The translations under genes were made by a program, and so were the position numbers. A stretch of 64,000 nt of DNA from Candidatus Rokuibacteriota bacterium. GTDB lineage: Bacteria > Methylomirabilota > Methylomirabilia > Rokubacteriales > CSP1-6. Below, piece after piece: positions 16,949 to 25,212 of the stretch. The stretch is taken from positions 62,001 through 126,000 of the forward strand of contig JACQFL010000032.1 in NCBI GenBank assembly GCA_016200085.1, given 5' to 3'. Below the pieces are notes generated by a model. It worked only from the letters and a program-made list of their open reading frames with translations. It was not told the DNA's origin and made no database searches. Each line of letters begins with the position of its first letter. Position 1 is the stretch's first letter.

Positions 16949-17587
16949 TCAGCCGCGTGGCGGCGCCGGCGGCGTGAGAGCCGTCTCGAGCACGCGCGTG
17001 ATGACGGCGCGCGTTCGGTCCGCCAGCTCCTGCGCCGCGCTGCGGGGGTCGGCGTCCGGCGCGGGCCGCTCGAGCGGGTGATACGTGATCGTCACCCGGC
17101 CCCGGCGCGGCAGCCTCTGGCCGTGCGGCCACGCGTCGTGCGCGCCGGCGATCGTCACGGGCAGCACCGGCGCGTTCAGGGAGACGGCCAGCCGGAAGGC
17201 GCCCAGCTTGAAGTCGCCGACGCGGCCGTCGGGGCTGCGCCCGCCCTCCGGGAAGATCATCAGCGCCTCGCCGGCCTTCACCAGCCGGATGGCCGCCCGG
17301 ACGGCCCGCGTGTCGCGGCTCTCCAGCTCGACGGGAAACGCGCGCAGGCGTCGGATCAGCCACGCGAGCCCCGGCACCGCGAAGAGCTCGTTCCAGGCCA
17401 TGTAGTGCACGGGACGCCGGACCGGTACGGTGACGAGGGGCGGATCGGCATACGTCTGGTGGTTGGGCGTGATGATGACCGGACCGGTGACCGGGATGTT
17501 GGAGACGCCGCGGAGCTCGAGGCCGAAGTAGAGGCGGCACGCGCGGTGGAAGCCGGGCCGGAAGACGTCGAGGACCGGGGTGCGCAC
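16949..17587 (-). CDS. plsC: 1-acyl-sn-glycerol-3-phosphate acyltransferase (PlsC type)
   Basis: 212 residues with the acyltransferase motifs in order: NH43QTYAD48 (NHx4D), FPVELESRDTRAV region, FPEGGRS (substrate-binding) and APVLPVTIAG. It adds the second acyl chain to lysophosphatidic acid at the inner face of the membrane. It lies convergent with the threonine dehydratase and downstream of the DksA-like gene, separated from the latter by a terminator. Confidence 0.9.
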   Translation of the reverse strand: MRTPVLDVFRPGFHRACRLYFGLELRGVSNIPVTGPVIITPNHQTYADPPLVTVPVRRPVHYMAWNELFAVPGLAWLIRRLRAFPVELESRDTRAVRAAIRLVKAGEALMIFPEGGRSPDGRVGDFKLGAFRLAVSLNAPVLPVTIAGAHDAWPHGQRLPRRGRVTITYHPLERPAPDADPRSAAQELADRTRAVITRVLETALTPPAPPRG

Positions 17588-17601
17588 GCGCCCAGGGTAC
17601 A

Positions 17602-17636
17602 GAAAAACGACGGGGCCGGCACGAACCGACCCCGTC
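17602..17636 (-). terminator. Rho-independent terminator after the DksA-like gene
   Basis: Read on the minus strand, an 11-bp stem (GACGGGGTCGG with CCGGCCCCGTC, one G-U pair) with a 6-base loop is followed by TTTTT. It lies 25-60 bp beyond the stop of the DksA-like gene and just upstream of plsC, so plsC probably has its own promoter or relies on readthrough. Confidence 0.85.
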
Positions 17637-17660
17637 GGGGATGGGCGAAGCGAGACGGTT

Positions 17661-18065
17661 TTAGTCCTCGTCCTCGACGCCGAACGCAGCCTCCACCGTC
17701 TGCAGTTGCCGGCCGTACCGCTCGAGGCGGTCCTGACAGCGCACGCAGGTCTCGACCTCCGGCATCACGCGCAGGCGGGCGGGAGCGATGGTCTCCCCGC
17801 ACTCCACGCACGTGCCGTACTGGCCCTCGCGCAGGCGCTCGAGGGCCGTCTTCAGCCGGTGCACCCGGTCGACGAGCAGCTCACGGGTGGCAAAGCCGAT
17901 CTCGCGATGCTCGTTGAGCTGGATGGTGTCCACCTCGTCCGCGAACGGGGAGTTGTCTCCGATGACTCCGGGAATCTCCTCGAGGGCGACGTTGCCATCC
18001 ATCCGACGCAGCCGGGCGGCGGCCGCCTTGAGGTCCTGCTCCAGCCGCACTCGGATCCCTTTCAT
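17661..18065 (-). CDS. DksA/TraR-family zinc-finger regulator
   Basis: 134 residues. N-terminal helices and a central coiled coil precede a four-cysteine zinc finger (C86, C89, C107, C110; CVEC and CVRC), then a charged tail. The family binds the RNA polymerase secondary channel and changes promoter responses, often with ppGpp. The acidic coiled-coil tip (about 43-55, DEVDTIQLNE) is not the canonical DxxDxA of DksA, so the exact activity is open. The start ATG 18065 has GGAGGGACAG upstream; a longer frame is possible but lacks a ribosome site. A sigma-54-like promoter lies upstream and a terminator downstream, so it is monocistronic. Confidence 0.88.
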   Translation of the reverse strand: MKGIRVRLEQDLKAAAARLRRMDGNVALEEIPGVIGDNSPFADEVDTIQLNEHREIGFATRELLVDRVHRLKTALERLREGQYGTCVECGETIAPARLRVMPEVETCVRCQDRLERYGRQLQTVEAAFGVEDED

Positions 18066-18099
18066 CTGTCCCTCCGTCTGTGAAGTCGCGCCCTTGTTA

Positions 18100-18115
18100 T
18101 GCAAGGCATGTACCG
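18100..18115 (-). promoter_or_regulatory. Candidate sigma-54 promoter for the DksA-like gene
   Basis: Minus-strand CGGTACATGCCTTGCA fits the sigma-54 consensus TGGCACG-N4-TTGCW at 9 of 12 defined positions, with the required GG and GC elements exactly 10 bases apart. The predicted start of transcription near 18090 leaves a leader of about 25 nt that includes the ribosome site. Inference from pattern only. Confidence 0.45.
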
Positions 18116-18162
18116 ACCACTTCGACGGGGGATGAGGCGAGTTAATTCATTGAATTCATGGA

Positions 18163-18178
18163 GGTCAGACCTCTGACC
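18163..18178. promoter_or_regulatory. 16-bp palindrome upstream of the DksA-like gene
   Basis: GGTCAGACCTCTGACC has perfect 7-bp arms around a 2-bp centre. It sits about 50-75 bp upstream of the candidate sigma-54 promoter, where an enhancer-binding protein would act. Next to it is an unusually AT-rich tandem repeat (AATTCATTG, AATTCATGG). The binding protein is unknown. Confidence 0.4.
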
Positions 18179-18313
18179 AGTGTCAGGGAACTGTTCCGGG
18201 GCGGGCAGAATGCCCGGGTGTTTCTGACGGTCATGCCCCTGTGACAGGCAGCAGGCGGAGGCCGAGTCTTCGTCCGGCTCCGGGTGGCGGCCAGGAGTTC
18301 CTTCCTCACCGGG

Positions 18314-19744
18314 TCAGCGCGCGGACGCACCCCGCTTGCGGCGCCGCGCCACCCCGGTGCGGATGGCGGCGTCGGCCACCGCCGAGGCCACGGCCTCGAC
18401 CACCCGCCGGTCGAACACCGAGGGCGTGATGTACTCCTCGCTCAGCTCGTCCTTGCCCACGATATCGGCCAGGGCCTGGCCCGCGGCGACCTTCATCTCG
18501 TCGTTGACGCGACGCGCGCGGACGTCGAGAAGGCCGCGGAAGATCCCGGGGAAGCCGCAGCAGTTGTTGATCTGGTTCGGGTAATCGGACCGGCCGGTGG
18601 CCATCACGCGGACGGACGACCCCACCTCCTCCGGCTGGATCTCCGGCACGGGGTTGGCCATCGCGAAGACGATCGGATCGCGGTTCATGGCCTTGATGTC
18701 CTTGAGCGAGACCACGCCCGGCCCGGAGAGTCCGATGAAGACGTCGGCTCCGGCGAGGGCGTCGCCCACCGTCCCGCGCAGGCCCTTGGAATTGGTGTGC
18801 TTGGCGAACCACTCCTTCATCGGGTTCATGTTCTCGGTGCGACCCTTGTAGAGCACGCCGCTGCGGTCGCAGGCGACGATGTGCTTGGCCCCGACCTTCA
18901 TCAGGAGCTTGGCCGTGGCGATGCCCGAGGCGCCGGCGCCACAGAACACGATGCGCGCGTCCGGCAGACGCTTCTTCACGACCTTGAGGGCGTTGAGCAG
19001 CGCGCCCATCACGACGACCGCGGTGCCGTGCTGGTCGTCGTGAAAAACCGGGATGTCCAGATCGCGCTGCAGGCGCTGCTCGATCTCGAAGCACCGCGGC
19101 GCCGAGATGTCCTCGAGGTTGATGCCGCCGAACACGGGCGCGATCGCCTTCACGGTGGCAACGATCTCGTCGACGTCCTTGGTGGCCAGACAGAGCGGGA
19201 AGGCGTCCACGCCGGCGAGCTCCTTGAAGAGAAGCGCCTTGCCCTCCATGACCGGCTGAGCGGCACTGGGGCCGATGTCACCGAGCCCGAGCACGGCCGA
19301 GCCGTCGCTCACCACCGCCACCATGTTCTGCTTCACGGTCAGCGTGTACGCCTTCTCGGGATCGTGGTGGATGGCCATGCACACGCGAGCCACGCCGGGG
19401 GTGTAGACCATGGCGAGGTCGTCGCGCGTCTTCACCGAGACCTTGCCGCGGACCTCGATCTTGCCGCCGAGGTGCATCAGGAACGTCCGGTCCGAGAAGT
19501 TCACGACCCGCACGCCCGCGATGGCCTTCAGGCGGTCGACGAGCTGCTGGCCGTGGCGCTCGTCGCTCGCCTTGACCGTGATGTCGCGCGTGATGGTCGC
19601 CTTGCCGACCTCGACGAGGTCGATGGCGCCGATGTCCCCGCCCCCCTTGCCGATGGCGGACGTGACCTTGCCGAGCATCCCGGGCTTGTTGGTGATCTCG
19701 AGCCGGATGGTCAGGCTGTAGCTGGCGCTCGGAGCATTGAGCAT
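18314..19744 (-). CDS. NAD(P)-dependent malic enzyme with N-terminal ACT domain
   Basis: 476 residues. An ACT domain (about 8-85, [16 protein letters not shown]) is fused to a compact prokaryotic malic enzyme: YTPGVARVC, catalytic lysine in [12 protein letters not shown], metal site FHDDQHGTA and NAD(P) motif [13 protein letters not shown]. It decarboxylates malate to pyruvate. It lacks the phosphotransacetylase-like domain of MaeB. The ACT domain suggests control by a small ligand, perhaps an amino acid. ATG 19744 has GGGAGGAGG upstream; a longer in-frame ORF reaching 20002 is arginine/proline-rich and not supported. Divergent from the DUF169 fusion gene. Confidence 0.92.
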   Translation of the reverse strand: MLNAPSASYSLTIRLEITNKPGMLGKVTSAIGKGGGDIGAIDLVEVGKATITRDITVKASDERHGQQLVDRLKAIAGVRVVNFSDRTFLMHLGGKIEVRGKVSVKTRDDLAMVYTPGVARVCMAIHHDPEKAYTLTVKQNMVAVVSDGSAVLGLGDIGPSAAQPVMEGKALLFKELAGVDAFPLCLATKDVDEIVATVKAIAPVFGGINLEDISAPRCFEIEQRLQRDLDIPVFHDDQHGTAVVVMGALLNALKVVKKRLPDARIVFCGAGASGIATAKLLMKVGAKHIVACDRSGVLYKGRTENMNPMKEWFAKHTNSKGLRGTVGDALAGADVFIGLSGPGVVSLKDIKAMNRDPIVFAMANPVPEIQPEEVGSSVRVMATGRSDYPNQINNCCGFPGIFRGLLDVRARRVNDEMKVAAGQALADIVGKDELSEEYITPSVFDRRVVEAVASAVADAAIRTGVARRRKRGASAR

Positions 19745-19988
19745 GGTGCCTCCTCCCACTTCCGCGGCGGACCGACCAGGGCCGCGAAGTGGCGGGTATT
19801 CTACCCCGCGGCCGGGGGCAAGGGGCGAGAAAGGGCCGGGCCGCTCAGCTGCCCGACGGCGAGGCCGACGAGGAAGGTGAGCGCGCGCCTCATCCCTCGC
19901 GCACGCAAACCGGCGGTTTGCGGCCGCCGATGGGCGCATAGTACGCTCGGACGAGCACGAGCGCGGCGCGCGCCGGGGGGGAGGCTGG

Positions 19989-21890
19989 ATGATCGACGTC
20001 AAGACGGCTGACCGCGAGTTGCAATATTACGTCCGCCCGCAGACCTTTCCGGTGGCGATCCGGATGCTCGGCGCCGGCGAGGACATCCCCGAGCGGGCCA
20101 AGCGCCCGGCGCGCGACTTCAAGAAGCTCAGCATGAACTGCCAGGTCATCGACATGGCCCGGCGGTACGGCTGGACGATCGCCCTGACGCGCGAGGACCA
20201 CATCTGCGCGCTGGGTATCGCCGCGCTCGGCTTCGAGAAGCCGACGCACCTGCACGCCTCGGGCACCCTCTGCGAAGGGATGTACACCGAGACGAAGGAG
20301 GCGGGTCAGCGCTCGGAGGCCGCCTCCGATCGCTTCCCAGCCGGCCGGTACCACACGCTCCTCGTCGCCCCGCTCGATCGGGCGACGTTCGAGCCGCACC
20401 TCGTCTGCGTGTACGCGAATCCCGCCCAGGTCATGCGACTCGCGCAGGCCGCGCTCTGGAAGCGGGGTGGCAAGCTGACCTCGTCCTTCGGCGGGCGGAT
20501 CGACTGCTCCGAGATCATCGTGACCACCATGCGGACGGATCAGCCGCAGGTCATCCTGCCCTGCTCGGGGGATCGGATCTTCGGCCAGACCCAGGACCAC
20601 GAGATGGCGTTCACGATCCCCTGGGGCCAGATGGAGGAGATCGTCGAGGGGCTCAAGGGCACGCACGACGGCGGCATCCGCTACCCGATCACCCAATTCA
20701 TGGAGTACGAGGCCAAGCTGCCCGCGCGCTACCTGGAGGCCAACCGCCTGTGGGACGCCGAGAAGGGCAAGGCGCCCTACAGCAACCGGGAGCGCGTGGT
20801 GGCGGCCTACAAGCGGTCCTTCGCCGACCGCGTGCCCGTCTATCCGATCGTGGCGTCCTTCGCGGGCACGCTCGACGGGCTCAGCATCGAGGAGTACTGC
20901 ACCAACGTCCCCGGGGCCATCACCGCAATGCTGAACTACTACGAGCGCTACCAGCCCGACGTCGTGCTCGCCTACAACGACCTGGCCAAGGAGGCCGAAG
21001 CCTTCGGCTGCCGCGTCAAGTACTCGGACTACGTCGTGCCCTCCATCGACCGGCACGTGCTCGCCGACGACAAGAGCGTCCTCGCGAAGCTCGTGATGCC
21101 GGACCCCTACAAGACGGCGCGGCTGCCCGGCTTCCTCGAGCAGTGCGAGGCGCTCGTCAAGGCCAAGCCCCCGGCGGCCATCGGCGCGGTCGCGGTGGGC
21201 CCGTGGACGATCGCCATGCTGCTGCGCAATCCGGAGACCATGCTGCTGGACACGTTCGAGGACCCGGGATTCATCCACGACGTGATGCGGGTGGCCACGG
21301 ACTTCAGCAAGCTCTGGGGCGAGGCCATCGCCAAGACCGGCATCGGGCTCAGCTTCTCGGAGCCGACCGCGTCGATCAGCCTCGTCTCGCCGGACAACTA
21401 CCGCGACTTCATCGCCCCCTACCACAAGGAGCTGGTGGACCACTTCAAGGCGAAGAAGATCGGGGTCACCACCCACATCTGCGGCACGACGTATCCCATC
21501 TACGAAGATCTCATCCAGGCGGGCTTCACGACGATTTCCTTCGATCTCGACCAGCAGGGCGACCCCACGCTGTACGTGGACCAGCTCGAGCGGTTCGTGC
21601 AGGTCGCGCGCGGGCGCGCCGTCGCCATCGGCAACGTCGACGCGACGAAGTTCGAGAAGACGTCGCGGGAGGCGATGTACGCCGACGTCAAGCGGTGCGT
21701 GGACACCGCGGCCCGACACTCGGGCTTCATCCTGTCGACGTCGTGCGAGATCCCGCCGAAGTCCGACCCCGAGATCGTGCGCTGGTTCATGGACGCCGCC
21801 CACGAGTACGGGCGCTACGACCGTGTGTTCGAGGAGACGCCGCCGGCGCCCGCCGCCGCGCCGCCGCGCGAGCCTCGTCGCCCGTCCTGA
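19989..21890 (+). CDS. DUF169 domain fused to a UroD/MtaA-type methyltransferase
   Basis: 633 residues in two parts. Residues about 15-235 are a DUF169 domain (NCQVIDMARRYGW, EDHICALG, PHLVCVYANPAQVMRL, CSEIIV). Residues about 260-610 are a UroD-fold domain. It carries the zinc triad seen in corrinoid:CoM-type methyltransferases, H496-x-C498 (THICG) and C586 (TSCEIPP), so a methyl-transfer role fits better than uroporphyrinogen decarboxylation. The conserved FSEPTASISLVSP segment also fits. The tail is proline/alanine-rich. The start is ATG 19989 with GGGGGGAGG upstream. A perfect hairpin follows the stop. Substrate unknown. Confidence 0.85.
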   Translation: MIDVKTADRELQYYVRPQTFPVAIRMLGAGEDIPERAKRPARDFKKLSMNCQVIDMARRYGWTIALTREDHICALGIAALGFEKPTHLHASGTLCEGMYTETKEAGQRSEAASDRFPAGRYHTLLVAPLDRATFEPHLVCVYANPAQVMRLAQAALWKRGGKLTSSFGGRIDCSEIIVTTMRTDQPQVILPCSGDRIFGQTQDHEMAFTIPWGQMEEIVEGLKGTHDGGIRYPITQFMEYEAKLPARYLEANRLWDAEKGKAPYSNRERVVAAYKRSFADRVPVYPIVASFAGTLDGLSIEEYCTNVPGAITAMLNYYERYQPDVVLAYNDLAKEAEAFGCRVKYSDYVVPSIDRHVLADDKSVLAKLVMPDPYKTARLPGFLEQCEALVKAKPPAAIGAVAVGPWTIAMLLRNPETMLLDTFEDPGFIHDVMRVATDFSKLWGEAIAKTGIGLSFSEPTASISLVSPDNYRDFIAPYHKELVDHFKAKKIGVTTHICGTTYPIYEDLIQAGFTTISFDLDQQGDPTLYVDQLERFVQVARGRAVAIGNVDATKFEKTSREAMYADVKRCVDTAARHSGFILSTSCEIPPKSDPEIVRWFMDAAHEYGRYDRVFEETPPAPAAAPPREPRRPS

Positions 21891-21896
21891 GCGCAC

Positions 21897-21932
21897 GACG
21901 GGGCCGGCCGGAATGACCCGGCCGGCCCCGTC
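21897..21932. terminator. Perfect 15-bp hairpin between convergent genes
   Basis: GACGGGGCCGGCCGG pairs perfectly with CCGGCCGGCCCCGTC around a 6-base loop. It follows the DUF169 fusion by 6 bp and the RRM gene (opposite strand) by 28 bp, so it can stop both transcripts. The T-tract is weak (TCCTTC on plus). Its core GACGGGGCCGG is shared with the terminator at 17602-17636. Confidence 0.75.
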
Positions 21933-21960
21933 CTTCAGGGCCGCTTGCTGTGCGGAGGCG

Positions 21961-22353
21961 CTACCACTTCACCGGCTTCGAGGGACGGTGCGCGTAGCCG
22001 CTCTCGCGGCCGCCGCCGCCGCCCGGACGCCCGCCGCCCGGACGGCCACCGCCCGGACGGCCGCCGCCGGGCCGATTGCCACCGCCGCCGCCGCCCGTGC
22101 GCGGGGCCTGCGGGTTCGAGACCTCGACGGTGATCCTGCGCCCATCGAGCTCCCGGCCGTTGAGCTGGGAGATCGCGTTCTGCGCCTCTTCCGAGGACTC
22201 CATCTCGACGAAGCCGAAGCCCCGCGACTGTCCGGAGAACCGGTCGGTGATCACCGTGGCGGAAAGAACCTTCCCCGACTGGGAGAAGAACTCGCGGAGA
22301 CCTTCGCTGGTCGTGGAGTAGGAAAGACCGCCGATGTAGAGTTTCGCTGCCAT
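21961..22353 (-). CDS. RNA-binding protein with one RRM and a Gly-rich tail
   Basis: 130 residues. A single RNA recognition motif fills residues 3-80, with RNP2 LYIGGL (5-10) and RNP1 RGFGFVEM (44-51). A Gly/Arg/Pro tail follows, containing four near-identical GGGRP units and ending KPVKW. Similar small RRM proteins in cyanobacteria and other bacteria bind RNA and respond to cold. Start ATG 22353 has GGAGGAG upstream. Monocistronic, ended by the hairpin at 21897. Confidence 0.92.
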   Translation of the reverse strand: MAAKLYIGGLSYSTTSEGLREFFSQSGKVLSATVITDRFSGQSRGFGFVEMESSEEAQNAISQLNGRELDGRRITVEVSNPQAPRTGGGGGGNRPGGGRPGGGRPGGGRPGGGGGRESGYAHRPSKPVKW

Positions 22354-22502
22354 CTGGACTCCTCCTCGGACTCTCTTCCTCGATTCGACTCGTTCACGCC
22401 CCGGACGGAAGAGACAGTTCGCGGAGGCGAGGTCCAGCCCCTACGGCAGACTCCTCAAGTGTACATCCGGAGGGCACGGGCGCAACTGCCGCGGCCAGCG
22501 CT

Positions 22503-22703
22503 TCAGCGCGTGAGCGCGAAGCTCAGCGCGGGCGCATCGCCGGCGGCGTCGGGCACCACCGGGAGCGCCGGGTCGACCGAGGCCGTCGTCGCGGGGGGCA
22601 GCCCCGCGGCGGCGCTCTGGCGGTCCGTCAGGCAGGACAGCTCGGCGACGGCCAGCACGAGAATGACGCCGATCAGGCTGAGCACGAGCGCGCGGAAGGC
22701 CAT
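22503..22703 (-). CDS. Small single-span membrane protein, unknown
   Basis: 66 residues. One hydrophobic segment (about 5-23, ALVLSLIGVILVLAVAEL), a cysteine at 24 in ELSC, then an alanine/proline-rich tail. It begins 6 bp after the receiver-domain gene and would share its sigma-54 promoter. No family recognised. The reading frame is plausible rather than proven. Confidence 0.5.
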   Translation of the reverse strand: MAFRALVLSLIGVILVLAVAELSCLTDRQSAAAGLPPATTASVDPALPVVPDAAGDAPALSFALTR

Positions 22704-22709
22704 GGCGGT

Positions 22710-23072
22710 CTAGGCGCCTCCCATGGACGTCGCGAGCACCTTCAGCAGATCGTCCGGCGCCGCGGGCTTGGTGATGACGGTGAACCCGGCCAGCTCGAGC
22801 GCGACGCGGGACTCCAGCGACGCCTCGGCCTCCATCAGGACCACGACGGGCACGCCGGGCGCGACGCGATCGAACAGCGTGAGGTGCTCGAAGGCCGTCA
22901 GCCGCAGCTGGCGAGCGTCGACCGCGATCAACGAGACCGCCGCGGACAGGAGCACCCGCACGCCCTCGCACAGGTTCTCGGCCAGCTCGACCGCGACGTC
23001 GCGATCCAGGCACGCCAGCCCGAGGGTCTCCATCATGCGGTGGTCGTTGTCGATCACGAGAAATCGCTTCAT
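22710..23072 (-). CDS. Single-domain response regulator receiver
   Basis: 120 residues, a receiver domain with no output domain. Acidic pair in FLVIDNDHRM, phospho-acceptor aspartate in LIAVDARQL (about residue 55), hydrophobic beta4 VPVVVLMEAEA in place of the usual T/S, and lysine in FTVITKPAAPDDL. Such proteins relay phosphate or act by protein contact. ATG 23072 has AGGAGATG upstream. A strong sigma-54-type promoter precedes it, and the NtrC-type regulator and kinase are encoded next door. Confidence 0.85.
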   Translation of the reverse strand: MKRFLVIDNDHRMMETLGLACLDRDVAVELAENLCEGVRVLLSAAVSLIAVDARQLRLTAFEHLTLFDRVAPGVPVVVLMEAEASLESRVALELAGFTVITKPAAPDDLLKVLATSMGGA

Positions 23073-23374
23073 CACATCTCCTGGCGACCGGAGTCGAGCG
23101 GCAATGACAACAGCAACGACGATGCCAGATCCACGGAGCGCGTAAGTGGGCAGACTCTTGGAGGCGGCGAGCCGGACCAAGGACAACCGGGCGCCGCGAT
23201 CGGGCAGAACGCCCGCGCCACCGAGGCATCACGCCCGGATGGGAGTGATCGAGATCCTGGGCACGACACGCCGCTCCCCCGGTGCCCCCCGCGTCGCCCG
23301 ACCCTTGCGCGGGCCCGAGCGGCGGATGCGGCGGCGAAAGTCAGCGCTCGAGCGGTGTCTTCGGTGCGACCATC
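23073..23374. other. Intergenic region upstream of the receiver gene
   Basis: 302 bp without a convincing gene. The part nearest the receiver gene holds its ribosome site and a sigma-54-type promoter (23112-23127). The rest (23140-23374) is GC-rich and has space for enhancer sites of an NtrC-type protein, but I found no clear dyad there. Confidence 0.6.
23112..23127 (-). promoter_or_regulatory. Strong candidate sigma-54 promoter for the receiver operon
   Basis: Minus-strand TGGCATCGTCGTTGCT matches TGGCACG-N4-TTGCW at 10 of 12 defined positions, with exact GG-N10-GC spacing. Transcription would start near 23101, giving a leader of about 29 nt with AGGAGATG before ATG 23072. The nearest enhancer-binding protein gene is the GAFTGA regulator at 23857-25212. 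Confidence 0.6.
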
Positions 23375-23650
23375 CTACCCGCGGCGATAGCCGCGCGTCT
23401 CCATGCACGACGCGTAGGCGTGGGACACGATCGTCTGACCGATCCACACGCGCGCGGTGTCGAGGATGCCGCCAACGAGGAGATCGGGGGTGCGGCCGGC
23501 GGAGAGCGATGCCTCGTGGCAGCGATGCTCGTCGAACGTCAGCTGCTGCATGCTCGCCGACGGCTGCTTCCACTGCTCCGGCCGGCCCAGGTAGGTCGTG
23601 CAGCCCGTGGTGGCAGCGAGCAGGCCCAGCGCCAGAACGACGTTTCGCAC
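23375..23650 (-). CDS. Small lipoprotein, unknown
   Basis: 91 residues from GTG 23650, which has a perfect AAAGGAGG ribosome site. The signal peptide ends in a lipobox, LAATTGC (cysteine near residue 17). The mature part has two further cysteines (HRCHEAS and YASCMETRGYRRG), probably forming a disulfide, and matches the general pattern of short bacterial outer-membrane lipoproteins. A longer frame upstream translates only the repeat DNA and is not real. It follows the NtrC-type gene. Confidence 0.78.
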   Translation of the reverse strand: MRNVVLALGLLAATTGCTTYLGRPEQWKQPSASMQQLTFDEHRCHEASLSAGRTPDLLVGGILDTARVWIGQTIVSHAYASCMETRGYRRG

Positions 23651-23666
23651 GAACGCCTCCTTTCGA

Positions 23667-23812
23667 CGTCCGGGGGAGCGACCGCCGCTCCCCCCGACAC
23701 CCCCCAACGGTTCCCCGGGGCGTCGAGACGTCGCGCTTTGCGAACCTCGACGTCGGGGGTAGCGACCGCCGCTCCCCCCCGACGGTTCCCCGGGGCGTCG
23801 CGCCTTCGCGCT
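23667..23812. repeat. Two-hairpin GC repeat, copy B (two tandem units)
   Basis: Two units (about 23667-23743 and 23750-23812) each contain a hairpin whose stem is roughly GTCGGGGG-AGCG with CGCTCCCCCCGAC, followed by GGTTCCCCGGGGCGTCG and a CGC-TT-GCG tail. It lies at the 3' side of the NtrC-type regulator gene and ahead of the lipoprotein ribosome site. A probable variant of the repeat family seen at 13825, 35609, 42647, 60790 and 62786. Confidence 0.7.
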
Positions 23813-23856
23813 GTCGGACCCGCGGGTGCGCCCGCCCACGACCGCCACGGTCGACG

Positions 23857-25212
23857 TCACCGGAATTCTTCCGCGCGGATATTGTAGGCGATGACCTTGC
23901 GATAGAGGGTCTTTGGATCGATCTCGAGCAGGGCGGCCGCCTTGCCACGATGGCCCCCCACCTGCTTGAGCGTCGTGACGATGTGCTGGCGCTCCATCGA
24001 TTCGAGGCTCCCGCCGCCCCCGGCGGCCGCGGGAGCCGGCGCGCGGCCGGCGATCTCGGGCGGCAGGTCCTCGAGCTGGATCTCGTCGCCGGAGGACAGG
24101 ATCACCGCCCGCTCGAGGGCGTGCTGCAGCTCGCGGACGTTGCCCGGCCAGTCGTAGACCTCGAGGGCCGCCAGGGCCGCGGCGCCCAGGCGCTTGACGC
24201 CGTACGCGGCATGGGTCTCGAGGAAGTGCCGCGCCAGCAGCGGCACGTCCTCGCGCCGCTCACGCAGCGGCGGCAGCGACACCGTGATGGTGTTGATCCG
24301 GTAATAGAGATCCTGGCGGAAGTCGCCCGCCTTCATCGCGTCCGCGAGATCCCGGTTGGTCGCGGTAACCACCCTCAAGTCGACGCGCCGCGGCCGGGTG
24401 CCGCCGACCCGGAAGAACGTCGCCGACTCCAGCACGCGCAGCAGCTTGACCTGGCTGTCCGGCTCCATCTCGCCGATCTCGTCCAGGAACAGCGTGCCGC
24501 CGTCCGCGAGCTCGATGAGACCGGGCTTGGCGCCGACGGCCCCGGTGAAGGCCCCCTTGTCGTGGCCGAAGAGCTCGGACTCGAGCACCTCACGGGGCAG
24601 CGCGCCGCAGTGGATCGGCACGAACGGCCGCTCGGCCCGTGCGGAGCGCTCGTGGATGGCCCGCGCCACCAGCTCCTTGCCCGTCCCGCTCTCGCCCAGC
24701 ACGAGCACCGAGGAGTCGGTGGGAGCCACGCGCTCGATGATCCGCAGCACCTCCTGCATGCGTGGGCTGCGCGTGAGGATGCCCCCGAACGGCTCGGCGC
24801 CGGGCGCGTGCGCCCGGAGGGCGACGTTGTCGCGCAGGAGCTGCCCCTTCTCGGCCGCCTTGCGGACGAGCAGGTCCAGCTCCTCGATCCGGGCGGGCTT
24901 GGTCAGGTAGTCGTAGGCCCCGAGCTTCATGGCCTCCACCGCGGTGGCCACGTCCTGGAAGCCCGTCATCACGATCACCTGGGGAGCGTCGGCGGCGCCG
25001 TGGATGTCCCGCAGCACCTCGATGCCCGCGCGCCTGGGCATCTTCATGTCGAGGACGAGCACGTCGTAGGCGGCCTCGCCGAGCCGGGCCAGCGCGGCTT
25101 CGCCGTCGGCGACGCCCTCCACCTCGTGACCCTTGCGCGCGAGCTCCCGGACCACCAGCTCGCGCAGGTTGCGCTCGTCGTCCGCCACGAGAACCCGGAT
25201 GCCCCGGCTCAC
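23857..25212 (-). CDS. NtrC-type sigma-54 response regulator
   Basis: 451 residues in three domains. Receiver (about 4-118) with phospho-acceptor aspartate in VLDMKMP and lysine in LTKPAR. AAA+ domain (about 143-375) with Walker A GESGTGKE, the sigma-54 contact loop GAFTGA, Walker [12 protein letters not shown] and arginine finger region FRQDLYYRI. Fis-type helix-turn-helix (about 408-448, [18 protein letters not shown]). It activates sigma-54 promoters after phosphorylation. GTG start overlapping the histidine-kinase stop (GTGA), so the pair is translationally coupled. Confidence 0.95.
   Translation of the reverse strand: MSRGIRVLVADDERNLRELVVRELARKGHEVEGVADGEAALARLGEAAYDVLVLDMKMPRRAGIEVLRDIHGAADAPQVIVMTGFQDVATAVEAMKLGAYDYLTKPARIEELDLLVRKAAEKGQLLRDNVALRAHAPGAEPFGGILTRSPRMQEVLRIIERVAPTDSSVLVLGESGTGKELVARAIHERSARAERPFVPIHCGALPREVLESELFGHDKGAFTGAVGAKPGLIELADGGTLFLDEIGEMEPDSQVKLLRVLESATFFRVGGTRPRRVDLRVVTATNRDLADAMKAGDFRQDLYYRINTITVSLPPLRERREDVPLLARHFLETHAAYGVKRLGAAALAALEVYDWPGNVRELQHALERAVILSSGDEIQLEDLPPEIAGRAPAPAAAGGGGSLESMERQHIVTTLKQVGGHRGKAAALLEIDPKTLYRKVIAYNIRAEEFR

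Noticed and set aside
19801-19893. 30-codon minus-strand frame with a hydrophobic start (MRRALTFLVGLAVGQLS)
   Set aside because: No ribosome site, no conserved end, and it lies in the divergent promoter region; too weak to call a gene.
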